Shown: positions 36,461-48,500 of the stretch, one piece after another
Layout: every line of letters begins with the position of its first letter
How positions within the stretch are numbered: position 1 is the stretch's first letter
Origin: Phyto melanocephala
Lineage: Eukaryota; Arthropoda; Insecta; Diptera; Rhinophoridae
Assembly: GCA_941918925.1 (NCBI GenBank)
Contig: OW799237.1
Location: forward strand, 3,701,201-3,765,200
Direction: 5' to 3'
Length of the DNA stretch: 64,000 nt
Made by a program: the position numbers and the translations under genes
The notes under the pieces: generated by a model
Databases searched by the model: none
Told to the model about the DNA's origin: nothing
The model's input: the letters and a program-made list of their open reading frames with translations, nothing else

Positions 36461-39400
36461 AACTTATGTGTCAAAAACTATGCGTTTAAAAATCATTTGA
36501 TTTAGACATCTGATTCACTATGTTTTTAATAATTCCAATATGTCGCCTCCTAGAAGGCCGAAATTTATGATTTTTGTTTTTCACCAATACCACCTAAAGT
36601 GTGATTATAAGTCGTTGTAGTCTACAAATACCGAATATGATCATAATAAGATTACAGCGCCACCTATCGGAATTTTGGTACCACAAGTTAATCTGCAAAT
36701 CGATATAGATGTTTGAAAAGAAAGGAAATGGATCCAACAGCAAGGGACATTTTAAATTTATAAGACTTTTTTTTAAATAATTGCATACTTTTAGTGACAA
36801 GTATTCTATAGCATACTTTAGGTTGTAACAATTAATAAAAAAATGTAACCATATTTTCGTAAACAATTTTAAAATGTATAAAAATTTGTTTTGTTAATTT
36901 AAAATTTAAAAACTCGTGAGTTTGCTGATTACTTAATTCTAATTATTCCTAAAATTGCTAAGAAGCAATCAGTTTTAGTTCCCAAAAAACAAATTGTTTA
37001 AAGTATTAAGAATTCTTTGAAAAGTTTACAAAAATTATACAATTGAATGGTGTTTGTTATTCGTTTTGAAATTAAGAAAAAATGAAAATATTCATGACAA
37101 AATTCAAAAGCCAAATTAATTATCTCTATAAGTGCAGGCCTACTGTACATACAGACGTTTAAATATTACATATGTATAGTATAAATATATGTATGTATGT
37201 ATTTATATATTTAAGTGTATTATTAAACAGTTATTAAATTAAATTTGTATCTAGTTAAAAAAATTATATATTTTGTTTTTGTATATTTATATATTGACAT
37301 TATAGTAATGAAAAGAAAAAGCTTGATAACCAATAACGGAAAATATATTTAAATATTTGGCCATAACACAACAACATCATAAAAGTGAAATATTTTGGTC
37401 AAAAGGAAAATATAAATTAAAAAAAAAAAAGAATTCGCTTAAGAGTAGCACAGAAATACATAGAAGCAAATAATACAAAAGAAAAAGCTTAAAGTAAGAG
37501 AGAAGAAGCTTAGCAAAATTAAAAAAAAAATTTTTTTGTTTTAAAATATCAAACACAATTTAATTTAGTTTTAAAGTTATAAGGCAGTCAACTTTAACTT
37601 TAAAGTTTTTTCTTTGTTTACTTTCAAACAGCATTATTTTAAAAGCTTTTTTTTTGTTTGCAATTTTAATGGTATGAATTGAATGCTTTATAACTATTGA
37701 AAAAAAGCGCTAAATGAAACCGAGAAAGAATAAAATATAGAAAAAAACATTATAATAATAATATGAAGACTAAATATCTTTTATTTTGAAAAAAGCTTTT
37801 CTCAGTGGTATAACTTATAAAAATATACTCAGACTTTCTATCTAATTTTTTACTTTATTGCGGCAACTAGAATTGCAATGTAAATAAGGTGTCAATTCTC
37901 ATAAAATAAATTTTAATTTTTATTTTTTATTTTGCAGTTTTACGTTTGCTTCAAAATTGATAATAAGAGCGCATGCATGTTCAAGTTTTTGAAACTGCAA
38001 AAGTCAAAGTAAGCTTTTAGGGTTGATGAGTTTTAAAAAACGTCGAGCCTTAGCAATGAGAGCAATTTTTAATATTTGTAAGACACAACAGATTGTTTAA
38101 CCTTCAAACGTGTAATTGTGAGCAAATCCGGGATTTACAAGATTAAAAGCTCACTACAATAATATTTAAAAATGTTAAGCTATAATTTTTTTCAAAATTT
38201 ATTTACAAGTTGTTAATGAAATATTTCTAGTTATTGGCAATATATTATATAATTATGAATTTTCGAATAACTATGGCAACATAAAAACACTTGAAATGCT
38301 GTCTTTGTCCCTGAAACATATAGAATTTAAAATAAAAGCTCATTGCGTAAACGTGTTAAATATCACGAAAAAATAACTTGTAACTTTATGACATATAACA
38401 ACATTAAAGCTTTCTTTACATAAAAGCTTCTAACAATATCAAGAAAAGCTTTTGCCTTTCAATTTATTTTTTTTTATTGGAAATACAATATTTGTATTTT
38501 TAAAGAAACTTTCTGGACGACTATAAGTTTTTTAAAGTTTAAAATAATTGCCCATGAAGTCGACATATATTATATTGCTTTATTTAAAAAGCTGCTAATT
38601 AAATTTTATAAAGATTTTTTTAGCTTAAAATTCGGCTTTTTATGAAATTAACATCCTAAAATCCTAATGAAATTAAAAAAAAAGTCAAAAATAAAACGAC
38701 AGGTTAAAAATAATAAAATGAAATAAAAATTGCATAAAAAGCTTTAAGAGAATTAAAATAAAATTAAACTTAATTGTAAAAGGCAACATACAACACAGAT
38801 TGTTTATAGTTCGTGTTGAAAATAAACTGAATGAAACTGAAGGTGTATCGAGCCATACAATTATTCTATATAAATTTTAAAATATTCAGTCTCTGTTTGA
38901 TATTAAAACTATGTATATTAAAATACGTAAGAAATCAAAGAGGAGAAAAAAGCTTTCTTTTAAAGTTAAAGAAATTCTAAATACAAGAGAGAACAAACCC
39001 AAAAAGTTTTACGTATTGTGGTTAGAGTAGAGTAGATAAGAGCGAATTGTTATTGTATGATAGAATACTTAATTAAAAAAGCAAATTGTTGGTTTTTTAA
39101 ATTTTCTTTAAAATCTTTAATAATAATTAATTTTAGTAATAATAATATTTTTTACTCTTTTTTTTCAATATAATAGATAATAATGTATAATATACTTTGT
39201 TCGTCTGGTTTTTCAGCATACATTAAGTGTAATAATTCGTTTGTTTTTTTTTGCAGTAAAGAATTTTTTTTTAAATACAATTAAATACTTTTTTTTAAAA
39301 AATTGTTTTTGTTTTTTTTTTAATTTTCTATTTTTTAAATATTTTTTTTTATATCAATGTTATCAATTTATTGCTGATTTGTTGTTGTATAAACTAATAG

Positions 39401-42400
39401 TGTTGTATAATATTTTCAATATATACTTAAAAGTGTTTAAGTTCGTTTTAAAAACAAACATGCAAATTTCTTTTATTTTTATTTGTTAAAAAATTTAATT
39501 AATTTTTATAAATTAAAAAAAAAAAATTTTTTTTGTCTTTATATTTTGCGTTTGACGTAATTAGTGTAAGTTTAAAAAAAAAATAATTTATTTTTTTAAA
39601 AAAGAAAACACACATACAGAAAACTTAAAGTAAAATTCAAGTTAGTAATGGACAAGGATCTTTAACTACACGTGTAAGTATGTATGAGAGTCAAGCACAA
39701 TGGTTTAGCTTTAGCTTTGCTTGAAAATCTCTACAATTTAGATTTTTTAAGCAGGAATCTTTTAATAAATTTGCAACTTTTTTGTTAAGTTTTATTTTCT
39801 GTAAAATCTTAGTTTTAGCTTACCCATTGTGCATAGTAGTGGATTTGGAAAAAAACGGACGGTTTCTAATTATTATTGTTTGCGTTTAACTATATTAAAC
39901 TTGTAGTTTTTTCTTTGTTATTTGGTAGGGTTGCATTGTATTTCTCAGTAAATTTAATAATGTTCCAAATAACATTCATACAAGAGTAAAGAACTTTTAT
40001 GGAACCTACACAAGTTGCAAAACAATTAATTAAAAGCTTTTCTTGTAGATACAGCTTTTTAGAGCAGATTTTTATATAAAAAAGCTCTGCTTAAAAAAAA
40101 GCGTTATTAAAGCTATTTATACAAAATATGGCTTTTCGCATTTTAGTATTTTCCAACAAAATTTTATATGAAGGACTTTTTAAAAAAATTGTCTAATGTT
40201 AATTATTTTTCTTTAAAAAACCCTGTTCTAAAATTTTTTTGTAGGAAAACTATTCTTCCAGAACAAACGTGTTAAATAAAACCTTTTTAGAGTTTTAAAA
40301 TCAGTTTTGTTTTAAAGTATTACATTGAAAGCTCTTCTAGAAAAAGGAGCTTTTTCCATTTTAATAAAAATGGGTTGAAAAAATGTTTCTCAATAGTATT
40401 TTAATATTCTAAGAAAATTAAAAGCTTTTTTAAATTGTTTTTTTACAAAAAAGCTTTTTTTCAAAAAAGATTTTTTAATATATTATTTAAAACCTGTTTT
40501 ATATTTTAATAAAAATGTTTTCATAAAAATTTTTTTAAAGCTTTTAAAAATTGATTTTACCAAAACGCTGTTCTCAAAAGAGCTTTATATATAAAATATT
40601 TTGTATATAAAAAATTTTCATAAAACGCTCTTTGTATAAAAGCTTTTAATCAGAAATCTTATTTATACAAACTTTGTGTCATGAACTTTCTCAAAGAAAA
40701 GCTTTATATAATCTGCGTCATTCATTGTCTGGTTAAAAGTTGTGTGGTTGATTCTTACTTTAATATTATATCTCAAAGAGGTGATGTTTTTGTTTTTGTA
40801 TTCTTACTTAATGAATAAAACATTCAAAGCAACTTATAAGGGAAATTATTTCAAGCTTTGTATTTAATAAACTTTAAGAATATTTAAAAAATGAAAATCT
40901 AAGTTAGAAAAAAAATTTTACACTTGAGATTTTTCTTCTTAAAACATGCTTCACTGTTTTTTTTTTGATAAATAAATAATTAGGTGTTTTTTTCTTCAAA
41001 CTATGTGGTGTTAAAAAAAAATTAAGAAAAATCTATTATGTATATAAAAATTTAATTTTTTTTATTTTTTATTCATAAGTATTAGTATTTTTTTTTTTTT
41101 GAATTGTTATTGTGGTAAATTGTAGTAACACTTAACAAGGACTCATATACAATATAGTAAATTTTATTTGAAATATTTATAATTTTTATGACACTACTAG
41201 GTTCAGTTTGGTTTCTTTTTTTCTTTAAATAAAAAAATAAAAAAATCGATAATAAACAAATATTAAAGCATTAATAAAATAAATATAAATTAAATTGAAA
41301 ATATTTTTAAATTAAACCAACAAAATGCCTTAAAGTGGTTAAGTATATAAAGGTTAGTTGAAGAAGAATATGCGAATTATTACCTGACCACCAAAGCTTA
41401 AAACAGGTATAAACTTTAAACAGATTCTTATAATTTTGCAGTTGAATTAATGATGGGGAGTGAATCAGTGATTAGCTTAGTTTTCATGTAAAACTTACAA
41501 AGTTTAAGTTTTCCTTTTTTTTTAAGTTAAGAGCAAAGTTTTAAAAGATTCTAATTTGTACATAAATTGACGTGGTGTATCGTTTTGTAAAACATTTTAG
41601 ATAAGCTTCTTTTTTTTCAAAAATTTTAATTAAAAAATGTTTATAAATGTATTTAATAAATTATAAATTATTTAAAGTTGTGTTTAACAAATTTTAAAAA
41701 TATTTAAAATTTTCCCTTATTAAGAAAATTTTTTTTATAAAATTAAATACTTTGGTGGAAAGACTTTCAATATGATTTACAGCTCACGTTAAGATAAATA
41801 GAAGGCGATAGCAGGAAAAATAAAGTTTTTAAAAAATTATTAAAGAGATCATTGATTAAAAGCCAAAATATAATTTAAATAAGCACATCCCAGAGATTTC
41901 TATATAAACGCGTATAAGATATTTGATATAATTCCAAGTTTTTCAATATTTGAATTGAAGGATTTGATTTTTAGTCCTTATTGCAGAAATTTTCTGAAAT
42001 AGTCTGAAAATAATTTAAAAGCTTTGCTCTCTCATAGAGAGAAATTTAAAGAATAAACAATATAAATTTAACTTGTTTAAAATAATATTTAAATATTTTA
42101 AAGACTAATTCAACCTAGCAACTTTAGATACTTAACTAAATAAATAGAGAGAGAAAGTGAGCAAAATAAACGTTAGAGAGGAGCTTAATAAAGTTAAATA
42201 GTTTTGGATTCAAAGCTCACAATAATTAAAAATAAAATAAATTAAAGCTTGTTGAAAAAAAATAACAGCAATGTAAAAGAGATCATTTTTGTTTAAGCAT
42301 AAAAAGAGAGTGAAAAAGAAAACAACTTAGATTTAGCCAAGACCTCAACCTAAATAGAGAAAACAAAACATACAATAAGTATTAAAAGAGAGAATGAAAA

Positions 42401-45400
42401 AGAGCGGAAAAAGCTAATTATATCGATTGCTTTCGAAAAAATAAAATACCAATAAAGTTTCTTGTTTTTTTTTACACAAAACTATGTTTTTTCTTTTCTC
42501 AACATATATTTAAAAACAAAAATTAACAAAGAAAACATTTATAAAATACGCTAAAAGCTAAACAAATAATAAAAGATTTAATAATAATATAATTAAGGAT
42601 TATTACTAAAACAATAATGATAATGAAGTTTTTCACACAAACAGTTTTCTGTATTCAAAATTAAGTTTATAGATTAAGAGTACAACACAATTTTAAACAA
42701 AATTAAACAACTTAGTATTAGAAAAGAAAAAAATTTCAAATATTTTTTTTTTTTAAATTTTTAAATTTTTGCAAATTACAAGTACAATACAATTTTGCAA
42801 AAAACGAAGGAGTTAACAAATATTTTTTTTAACCAACTATACATTATAATTAAGATTTTTTTTTTATTTAAGGATAAAAGGTATTTTTGAGGTGTGTGAT
42901 GTTTAAGCACATTTAATAAGAATAAACAAAAACGAGAAAAACTATTAAGTAAAATTAAGTTTAAGGCAATAAATAATTTAAAACTATTTTTAGGAAAATT
43001 CAAAAATAAATAAATAATAGGCAAACATGTATAAACAATTAATGAGTTTTGTTTCTTAATTTGTTTTTTAATAAAAAGCGAGATCTAAACATAACGAGTA
43101 AAGAAACTATGAATTCCGGTAAATTTAAATTGAAACCAAATAAACAGCTTTAAAATTAAATCAATTGTAAACTCAAAATAATTGATAAGAAAATAATAAT
43201 TTCATTTCAAGTTTTTTTTATATAATATTTTACACAATTCGTTGTCTAAGTGAATTTTTCATTTTGTAGCTATTTTAAAACACATACTTAAATATTACAC
43301 ACACACATACACAGAAAAAAAAACATATTACAAATTACAACAGTTTTAATGCAAAGAGAAGGATAGAGAGTTTTTGATTAACATATAGAGAGCTTTTATG
43401 TTTTGTTTTTTATAGCCATTAAAGATTAAAGCACATTTAGAAGCTTTTCTTGAAAGCCAAGGGCATTACTACTTAAGCTGTTTATGATTTTGACATTATT
43501 TGAAATAATTTTAGAAGCTTTAAAGCTTTTCATGTTTATGCGTAAACTTGCAAACTATTTAGGCAAGTGAAAAAGCTTTCCTTAAATTGTTTTTTTTTTT
43601 TTTTTTAAATTAAATTATGTATTTATAAATATGTAGTCAAGTAACTATAACTATATTAAATTGTTAGGAACCTAAATAAAACACAAAATGGTTAGTTTAT
43701 GTATGCAAGTTCTATATCTAATACGTTTTTAATATTTCGTTGCTAATAGCTAAAATTTCAACGCCGTACTAAGTCAAGCTTTTTTGAATGCAACAAATTC
43801 TTTTGTTTTTTTTTAAATATTTTTTTTGTTTTTTCCTTTTCTTGACAAAAAAAAAAACGAAAAAGCTATCACAGTACTTCGTTTTCAATGTATATTTTTG
43901 TTCATTTAAGTATCTTTTTTTTCTAAATATTTTTATTACTAACATTCTATTTGAATAAAATTTAATTTTTTCTCAAAAGGAACCTAAATACTTGGAGCTT
44001 TTAGAAAGCTCTTGTTTCTTTTTTAAATGGCAAAAACACAAAAAAAAAATAATAAAAATAAAAATGAACTGTAGAACTGATAAATATTTCTAAATTATGG
44101 CAAAAATCAAGGCAGGTTTTTTTAAATTAAAATAAAAATTATGTTTAAAACTATTAAGAGGTCCTTAAGTTGTGTTTAATGATGTTTTTTTTTTAATATA
44201 AAGAAATTTCTTGCTTTCGATATGAAGAAGTTTATGGCAAGCTGGGGCAAGATATAGCATGAAAGTTTTTAAAGGGAAAAAGCTTTAATTTTATGATTTT
44301 TTTTATAACATACACTCCAAGCTTTTTGGAAATTCTGTGAATTTTTTTATAAATATTATGCTACCTGCAAAGAAAAGTTTTAAAATAGTTTTTATGCAAA
44401 ATCTTTTCTAAAGGTTACCTAAAGCTTTTAAGTCCAGCTCACAGAAAACTTTATTAAAGGATTTACACTTTTTTTAAAGCTTTTTTTTTGTGAAGAATTA
44501 TTAAAGCTTTTTGGAAACTATTGTAATTATTACAAGACAATTCTAACTTAAGCACAAAACCAGTCATAAATATCAATGAAATATGTTTTTTGCATATAAA
44601 GCTTTTTAAAAAAATATTTGTATATTTGTCCAAATATGTGAAGCTTTGAGAATTATTCAAGACAAAGTAAATACAGATTTAAAAGAAAAGTAGTAGCAAT
44701 AGTATTTTGATTATTTTGTTTGTATATTTCAGCTTTGGAGTACTGGTTTTAAAGCATTTGTAATCACTATACAGACAATTTCCAATATTTATTTAAATGC
44801 ATGCATATAGCAAAAAAGCTTTAAAATAAATAAAAATTTTCGCTTACAGAAAACTTTAGAAAATTGTTAAGTTTATTATGAAAGGCGTAAAATTCTTCTA
44901 AAACATTTATGAACGGACTTTAAAAAAAATTTGCTTTTAAAACTCCTTTTATATACCGAGCAAGAAAGCTTTCTATTTTTTTGAATAAATAAAATAGAGA
45001 GCTTTTTATATTTTAAGGATTAAAAAACTAATTAAAAAGAGAGCTTATTCAGGTTAAAGGAGGGACCACAAACTAACAAACCTAAATATGTATATAAACA
45101 ATTAAAGTTTCTAAAAACTAGGCACACAATTTCTGTTGTTTTTCTTTTTCGTAATTATTTAATAATAGTTTAATGTAATTAAGTACATAATTAGTTTTAA
45201 AGTGCTGTAGATAATCTCTTAAGTTAAAAACATACAAAAGCTTTGCTTATGAGAAGCTTTTGTTAGAGTCTCAAGATTTTTAAGAACCAGTTATTAAACA
45301 CCTCATTGGAAAGCTCTTTTACTCAAAAGGTAAAAGCAAACTACTTAAGTCTCTAGACCTTAAAGGTGTAAATATTAGAGAGAGTTATGGTTCTTTTGGG

Positions 45401-45409
45401 GGGAACAAT
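36461..45409 (-). other. mbl: 3' flank of mbl, probably including a long 3' UTR
   Basis: Follows the mbl stop codon on the minus strand for about 9 kb with no coding sequence. It is rich in AAGCTTT motifs, about twelve AGCT cores in 40.0-40.7 kb and another cluster at 44.2-44.7 kb. Drosophila mbl is known for long 3' UTRs; how far this one extends cannot be read here because AATAAA is frequent by chance in such AT-rich DNA. Confidence 0.45.
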
Positions 45410-47878
45410 TTAAGATGTTTTCATTTTCTTATAGGGATTCAGGACCAAAGCACTATTAGCAGCGGCCGCTGAAGAGGCTGTAGCTGCTGCCAGTTGAGCA
45501 TTGGTTGTCATACCCGCCGGCAAACCAGCAGCTGTGGGCATGGCTCCCATTGCCGCAAAGGGATAACCCGGCGTTGGGGCCATCATGCCGGGAAAGAAAA
45601 AGGCGGCTTGTTGTTGATGCTGCTGTATGGCGGCCGCATATTGAGCATTTTGGGCTGAGGTCAAAGACATGGGTTGCCCTCTAATGAGGGCTGGGTTAGC
45701 AGCAGTTTGTATATAACCAGTTGCTGCTGTAGGTGGACGAGATAGCAGAGCCGAAGCACCTGCAGCGGCATGCACTGGAGTGCCTACTGGGGTGTTAAGG
45801 CCGGGTGTAGATAAGGCGCTGTAATTGCGCATTTGGGCACCAGCCATAGCTGCCACAGCCGCTTGTTGTTGCTGCTGGTGCTGGTGCTGTTGTTGGGCTT
45901 GGGCTTGGGCTTGCATAAAAGCAGCATGTTGAGCCATTACCTGTTGGCCGGGTGTTGTCATGTAGGCCTTATTTAAAGCCATTCCAGAGTAGGCAGCAGA
46001 AGCAGCGGTTAAGGGCTTACCTGTCAATGAGGTAGCATTAGCATTAGCCACTTTAATGGCGTTGGCATAGTTCTTTTGAGCCACCTCTTTGGCCAAGGCA
46101 GCAGCATCGGCATAATAACTTGAGGCATTTGCTGCTGCCGCTGCCTGGGCTGCTGTCGGATAAGCACTATAACCATAAGGTGTCGCTGTAGTGCCGGCAT
46201 ATGAATACGAAGGTACTGTGATAGTCTGAGAAGTATAAGGCGAGACCGAAGTGCTCGAAACTGGTGTCTGTTGTCCATAACTAGCCATAATATTGGCATA
46301 CGGAGAATTTGCCACAGCCGCATTATACGATTGCTGATACAATCGTTGCATATTTTGCTGTGCTTGATAGGCATTCGTGACCACCGAGGAAGTTGCAGGT
46401 GGTGTGGGCAATATACCCGACGAGTGTTGTGACGCAGTGTTGGCATGGCCATATAAAGAAGAATTTGCACTTGCAGTCGTATTAGATGCTTCAATTAAGC
46501 CATTCGTGGCTGCTGAGCTGGTGAGAGAACCATTATAGGCTTTAATTTCTGCTTTAGAATAACTCTCACCATTTAGGCCGTTATAACGTTTAAAGCTGTC
46601 ATTAGAACTTTGCGTGTTAGTAGCAGAACTTAAAGTATTATTGTTATAAGTTATAGTAGTACTGTTAGCCGAAGTAGTAATGCCCTCGTTAAGCTTTTCA
46701 ACATGTCTGACATCATCGGAAGAATCTAAGGCTATAGCATTTGTCGTTGTATTACTATGGCTTTGAGATATAGGCGACGACGATGATGATGGTGACGTTG
46801 TAGAGGATGATGTTGCTGTTAAAGCTTTTTCATTATTCATATTTATATTACTGTTATTGTTATTCTCACTGTCATACTCTTGATCATTACTGTTGTAATT
46901 GTTAGAACTACTTTTACTGTCAATTTCAGCTGCTATAGTAGCAGGAGGAGAAGTAATACAGCTAATAGCTATTGAAGTACTAGTAGTAGCAGTAGTTGCT
47001 GAAGAAAGTGTTGTAATAGTATTGCTATAACTACCAGAATTACTATCATTATTACTACCACCGAGTGTTGCTGTTGTTGCATTGCTAGCAAGAGCATTGG
47101 TGGTAGTTGTAGTAGTGGTAGTAGTATCGGTAGCAGAAGTAGTATTATTGGGATAATTAATCAACTTAAGACTATTATTACTAATATTTAAATTATTATT
47201 TATATAAGAGAGACAATTGTTATTATTATTAATAATATTATTGTTGTTGCTGTTGTTGGAGTTGGAGTTGCTGTTGTTGCTACTACTATTATTATTATTA
47301 TTATTATTATTAATAATATTTTTACTGTTACTCATTATAGTCAAGTTACTATTATTACTATTATGATTACTATTTAAATTATTATTAGCAATAGTTGATA
47401 AATGATTATAGTTATTATTTATATTGGATAATTGGGACATGGATTGTTGTTGTTGTTGTTGTGTTGGTGTATTTATGAATGGGGTAGTATTTGTGGATAT
47501 ATTGGGATTTGGTATATTATACAATTGTTGTAGGTTGTGGTGTTGGTGGTGTAGGTGGTGATTAAGGTGTTGGTGATTGTTGTGGTTGTGTGTTACATTA
47601 GCACCTAACGGTGTTGCTGTACTTGTTGTTGTTGTTGCTGTAGTAGCAGCACTAGCAGCAGCAGCAGCAGTAGTAGTAGAATTACAATTGATATTGATAG
47701 TAGTAGTAGGAGCAGTAGTAGTAGAGCTTGTGCTAATTTGAGTTTGATACTCACATGAGACTGGTACAAATGGTTGTTGCAACTGCATTAACTGTTGGTA
47801 TGTTGTTGCACCGGGATACACAGGAATGCCAGACTTTTCAGCAGCAGGACGTTTTATGGGCACCATGCCAGAATAAGC
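45410..47878 (-). CDS. mbl: muscleblind large 3' terminal coding exon (C-terminal 822 residues)
   Basis: The acceptor TTGTAG|GCTTATTCT opens the exon in phase 0 with AYSGMVPIKRPAAEKSGIP, so the first Met is at the fifth codon and is probably not a start. Residues about 1-45 match the conserved Mbl segment (KRPAAEKSG, TTYQQLMQLQQPFVPVSCEY), homologous to the vertebrate MBNL KRPALEKTNG...YQQALANMQLQQ region; the KRP motif is a likely nuclear-localisation element. Residues about 45-440 are low complexity: Thr/Ala runs, His-rich, and long Asn and Ser/Asn runs. From about 490 to the end composition changes to Ala/Tyr/Gln-rich with regular sequence (SPYANIMASYG, LAKEVAQKNYANAIKVANA, FFFPGMMAPTPGYPF) and ends NPYKKMKTS. 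No RNA-binding domain is present here; this is the disordered tail that in the family mediates protein contacts and localisation. An internal consensus donor suggests a shorter isoform. Downstream is non-coding for over 30 kb. Confidence 0.93.
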   Translation of the reverse strand, partial: AYSGMVPIKRPAAEKSGIPVYPGATTYQQLMQLQQPFVPVSCEYQTQISTSSTTTAPTTTININCNSTTTAAAAASAATTATTTTSTATPLGANVTHNHNNHQHLNHHLHHQHHNLQQLYNIPNPNISTNTTPFINTPTQQQQQQSMSQLSNINNNYNHLSTIANNNLNSNHNSNNSNLTIMSNSKNIINNNNNNNNSSSNNSNSNSNNSNNNNIINNNNNCLSYINNNLNISNNSLKLINYPNNTTSATDTTTTTTTTTNALASNATTATLGGSNNDSNSGSYSNTITTLSSATTATTSTSIAISCITSPPATIAAEIDSKSSSNNYNSNDQEYDSENNNNSNINMNNEKALTATSSSTTSPSSSSSPISQSHSNTTTNAIALDSSDDVRHVEKLNEGITTSANSTTITYNNNTLSSATNTQSSNDSFKRYNGLNGESYSKAEIKAYNGSLTSSAATNGLIEASNTTASANSSLYGHANTASQHSSGILPTPPATSSVVTNAYQAQQNMQRLYQQSYNAAVANSPYANIMASYGQQTPVSSTSVSPYTSQTITVPSYSYAGTTATPYGYSAYPTAAQAAAAANASSYYADAAALAKEVAQKNYANAIKVANANATSLTGKPLTAASAAYSGMALNKAYMTTPGQQVMAQHAAFMQAQAQAQQQHQHQQQQQAAVAAMAGAQMRNYSALSTPGLNTPVGTPVHAAAGASALLSRPPTAATGYIQTAANPALIRGQPMSLTSAQNAQYAAAIQQHQQQAAFFFPGMMAPTPGYPFAAMGAMPTAAGLPAGMTTNAQLAAATASSAAAANSALVLNPYKKMKTS
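46015..46021 (-). promoter_or_regulatory. internal consensus 5' splice site inside the mbl terminal exon
   Basis: On the minus strand the coding sequence for SLTGKPL contains ACAG|GTAAGC, a near-perfect donor. Using it would end the exon at 46021 in phase 1 and remove the last 200 or so residues. It would need a downstream acceptor in phase 1. A transcript that ignores it and reads to the stop at 45410 would be the retained form. Whether it is used cannot be read from DNA alone. Confidence 0.55.
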
Positions 47879-48458
47879 CTACAACATGACAAAATCAAAT
47901 ACAAAATTAATAAAATCTTTAAACCAACAAACAAATTTTCTAAGAATAAGTATCAAATAGATTCAAATTAAGTCAAGCTTTTATACAAAAAAAAAATAAA
48001 TATAAATAAATAATAATAATAACAAAACAAGTTATTAAACTAATAATTAAACTAGAACAATAATTAAATTAAGCATTTTTACAAATAAAAAAATAAAACT
48101 TTTCACAGCAGTAAATTGATTGTTTGCAACATATTGTTGAACAAATTAAAAAATTAAAAATAATTTTATATTTTAGTATTTTGCTAGCAAAGGAACTGCT
48201 ATTAATTGGATGGAAATCCGGTTTAAATTTTATTTTATTAAGATCAAGAAAAATGTACTAAAATTACTGGCAGTATTGTTGATTAAATCATACTTTAGTT
48301 AAACAATACTTTTTATAGTATTTTTTAAGAGCTAATTCTCAATAGTACGTAATAATAAACAAAATATTTAAAAATAAAAGCAAATTAAATGATTGTAAAT
48401 ATTTTAAAATAAAACTTAAAAACAACAGCGATTTCTTTACGTTTACATTAGTACTTAC
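47879..48458 (-). other. mbl: mbl intron between microexon and terminal exon
   Basis: A 580-base AT-rich intron with GTAAGT donor and TTGTAG acceptor. No open coding segment is visible. Confidence 0.75.
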
Positions 48459-48500
48459 AAAATTTTCATAGTAAAATGAACCAACCGTTTTAACATCCAT
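48459..48500 (-). CDS. mbl: muscleblind 42-nt microexon (MDVKTVGSFYYENF)
   Basis: A 14-codon exon, phase 0 at both ends, read MDVKTVGSFYYENF. The donor TTTT|GTAAGT is excellent. The acceptor is an AG after an A-rich run (CAAAAAAG) with little polypyrimidine tract, which is typical of a regulated or inefficient exon. From memory, Drosophila Mbl has almost the same peptide, DVKTVGSFYYDNF, running into SGMVPFKRPAAEKSG, so the exon joins directly to the large exon about 580 bases downstream. The ATG at the exon start could also serve as an initiation codon in a truncated transcript, but the phase-0 junction makes an internal exon more likely. It was recognised only by its conserved sequence. Confidence 0.88.

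Noticed and set aside
46024..46494. 156-residue frame inside the mbl exon
   Set aside because: Shadow of the real frame; the real one holds the conserved Mbl sequence.
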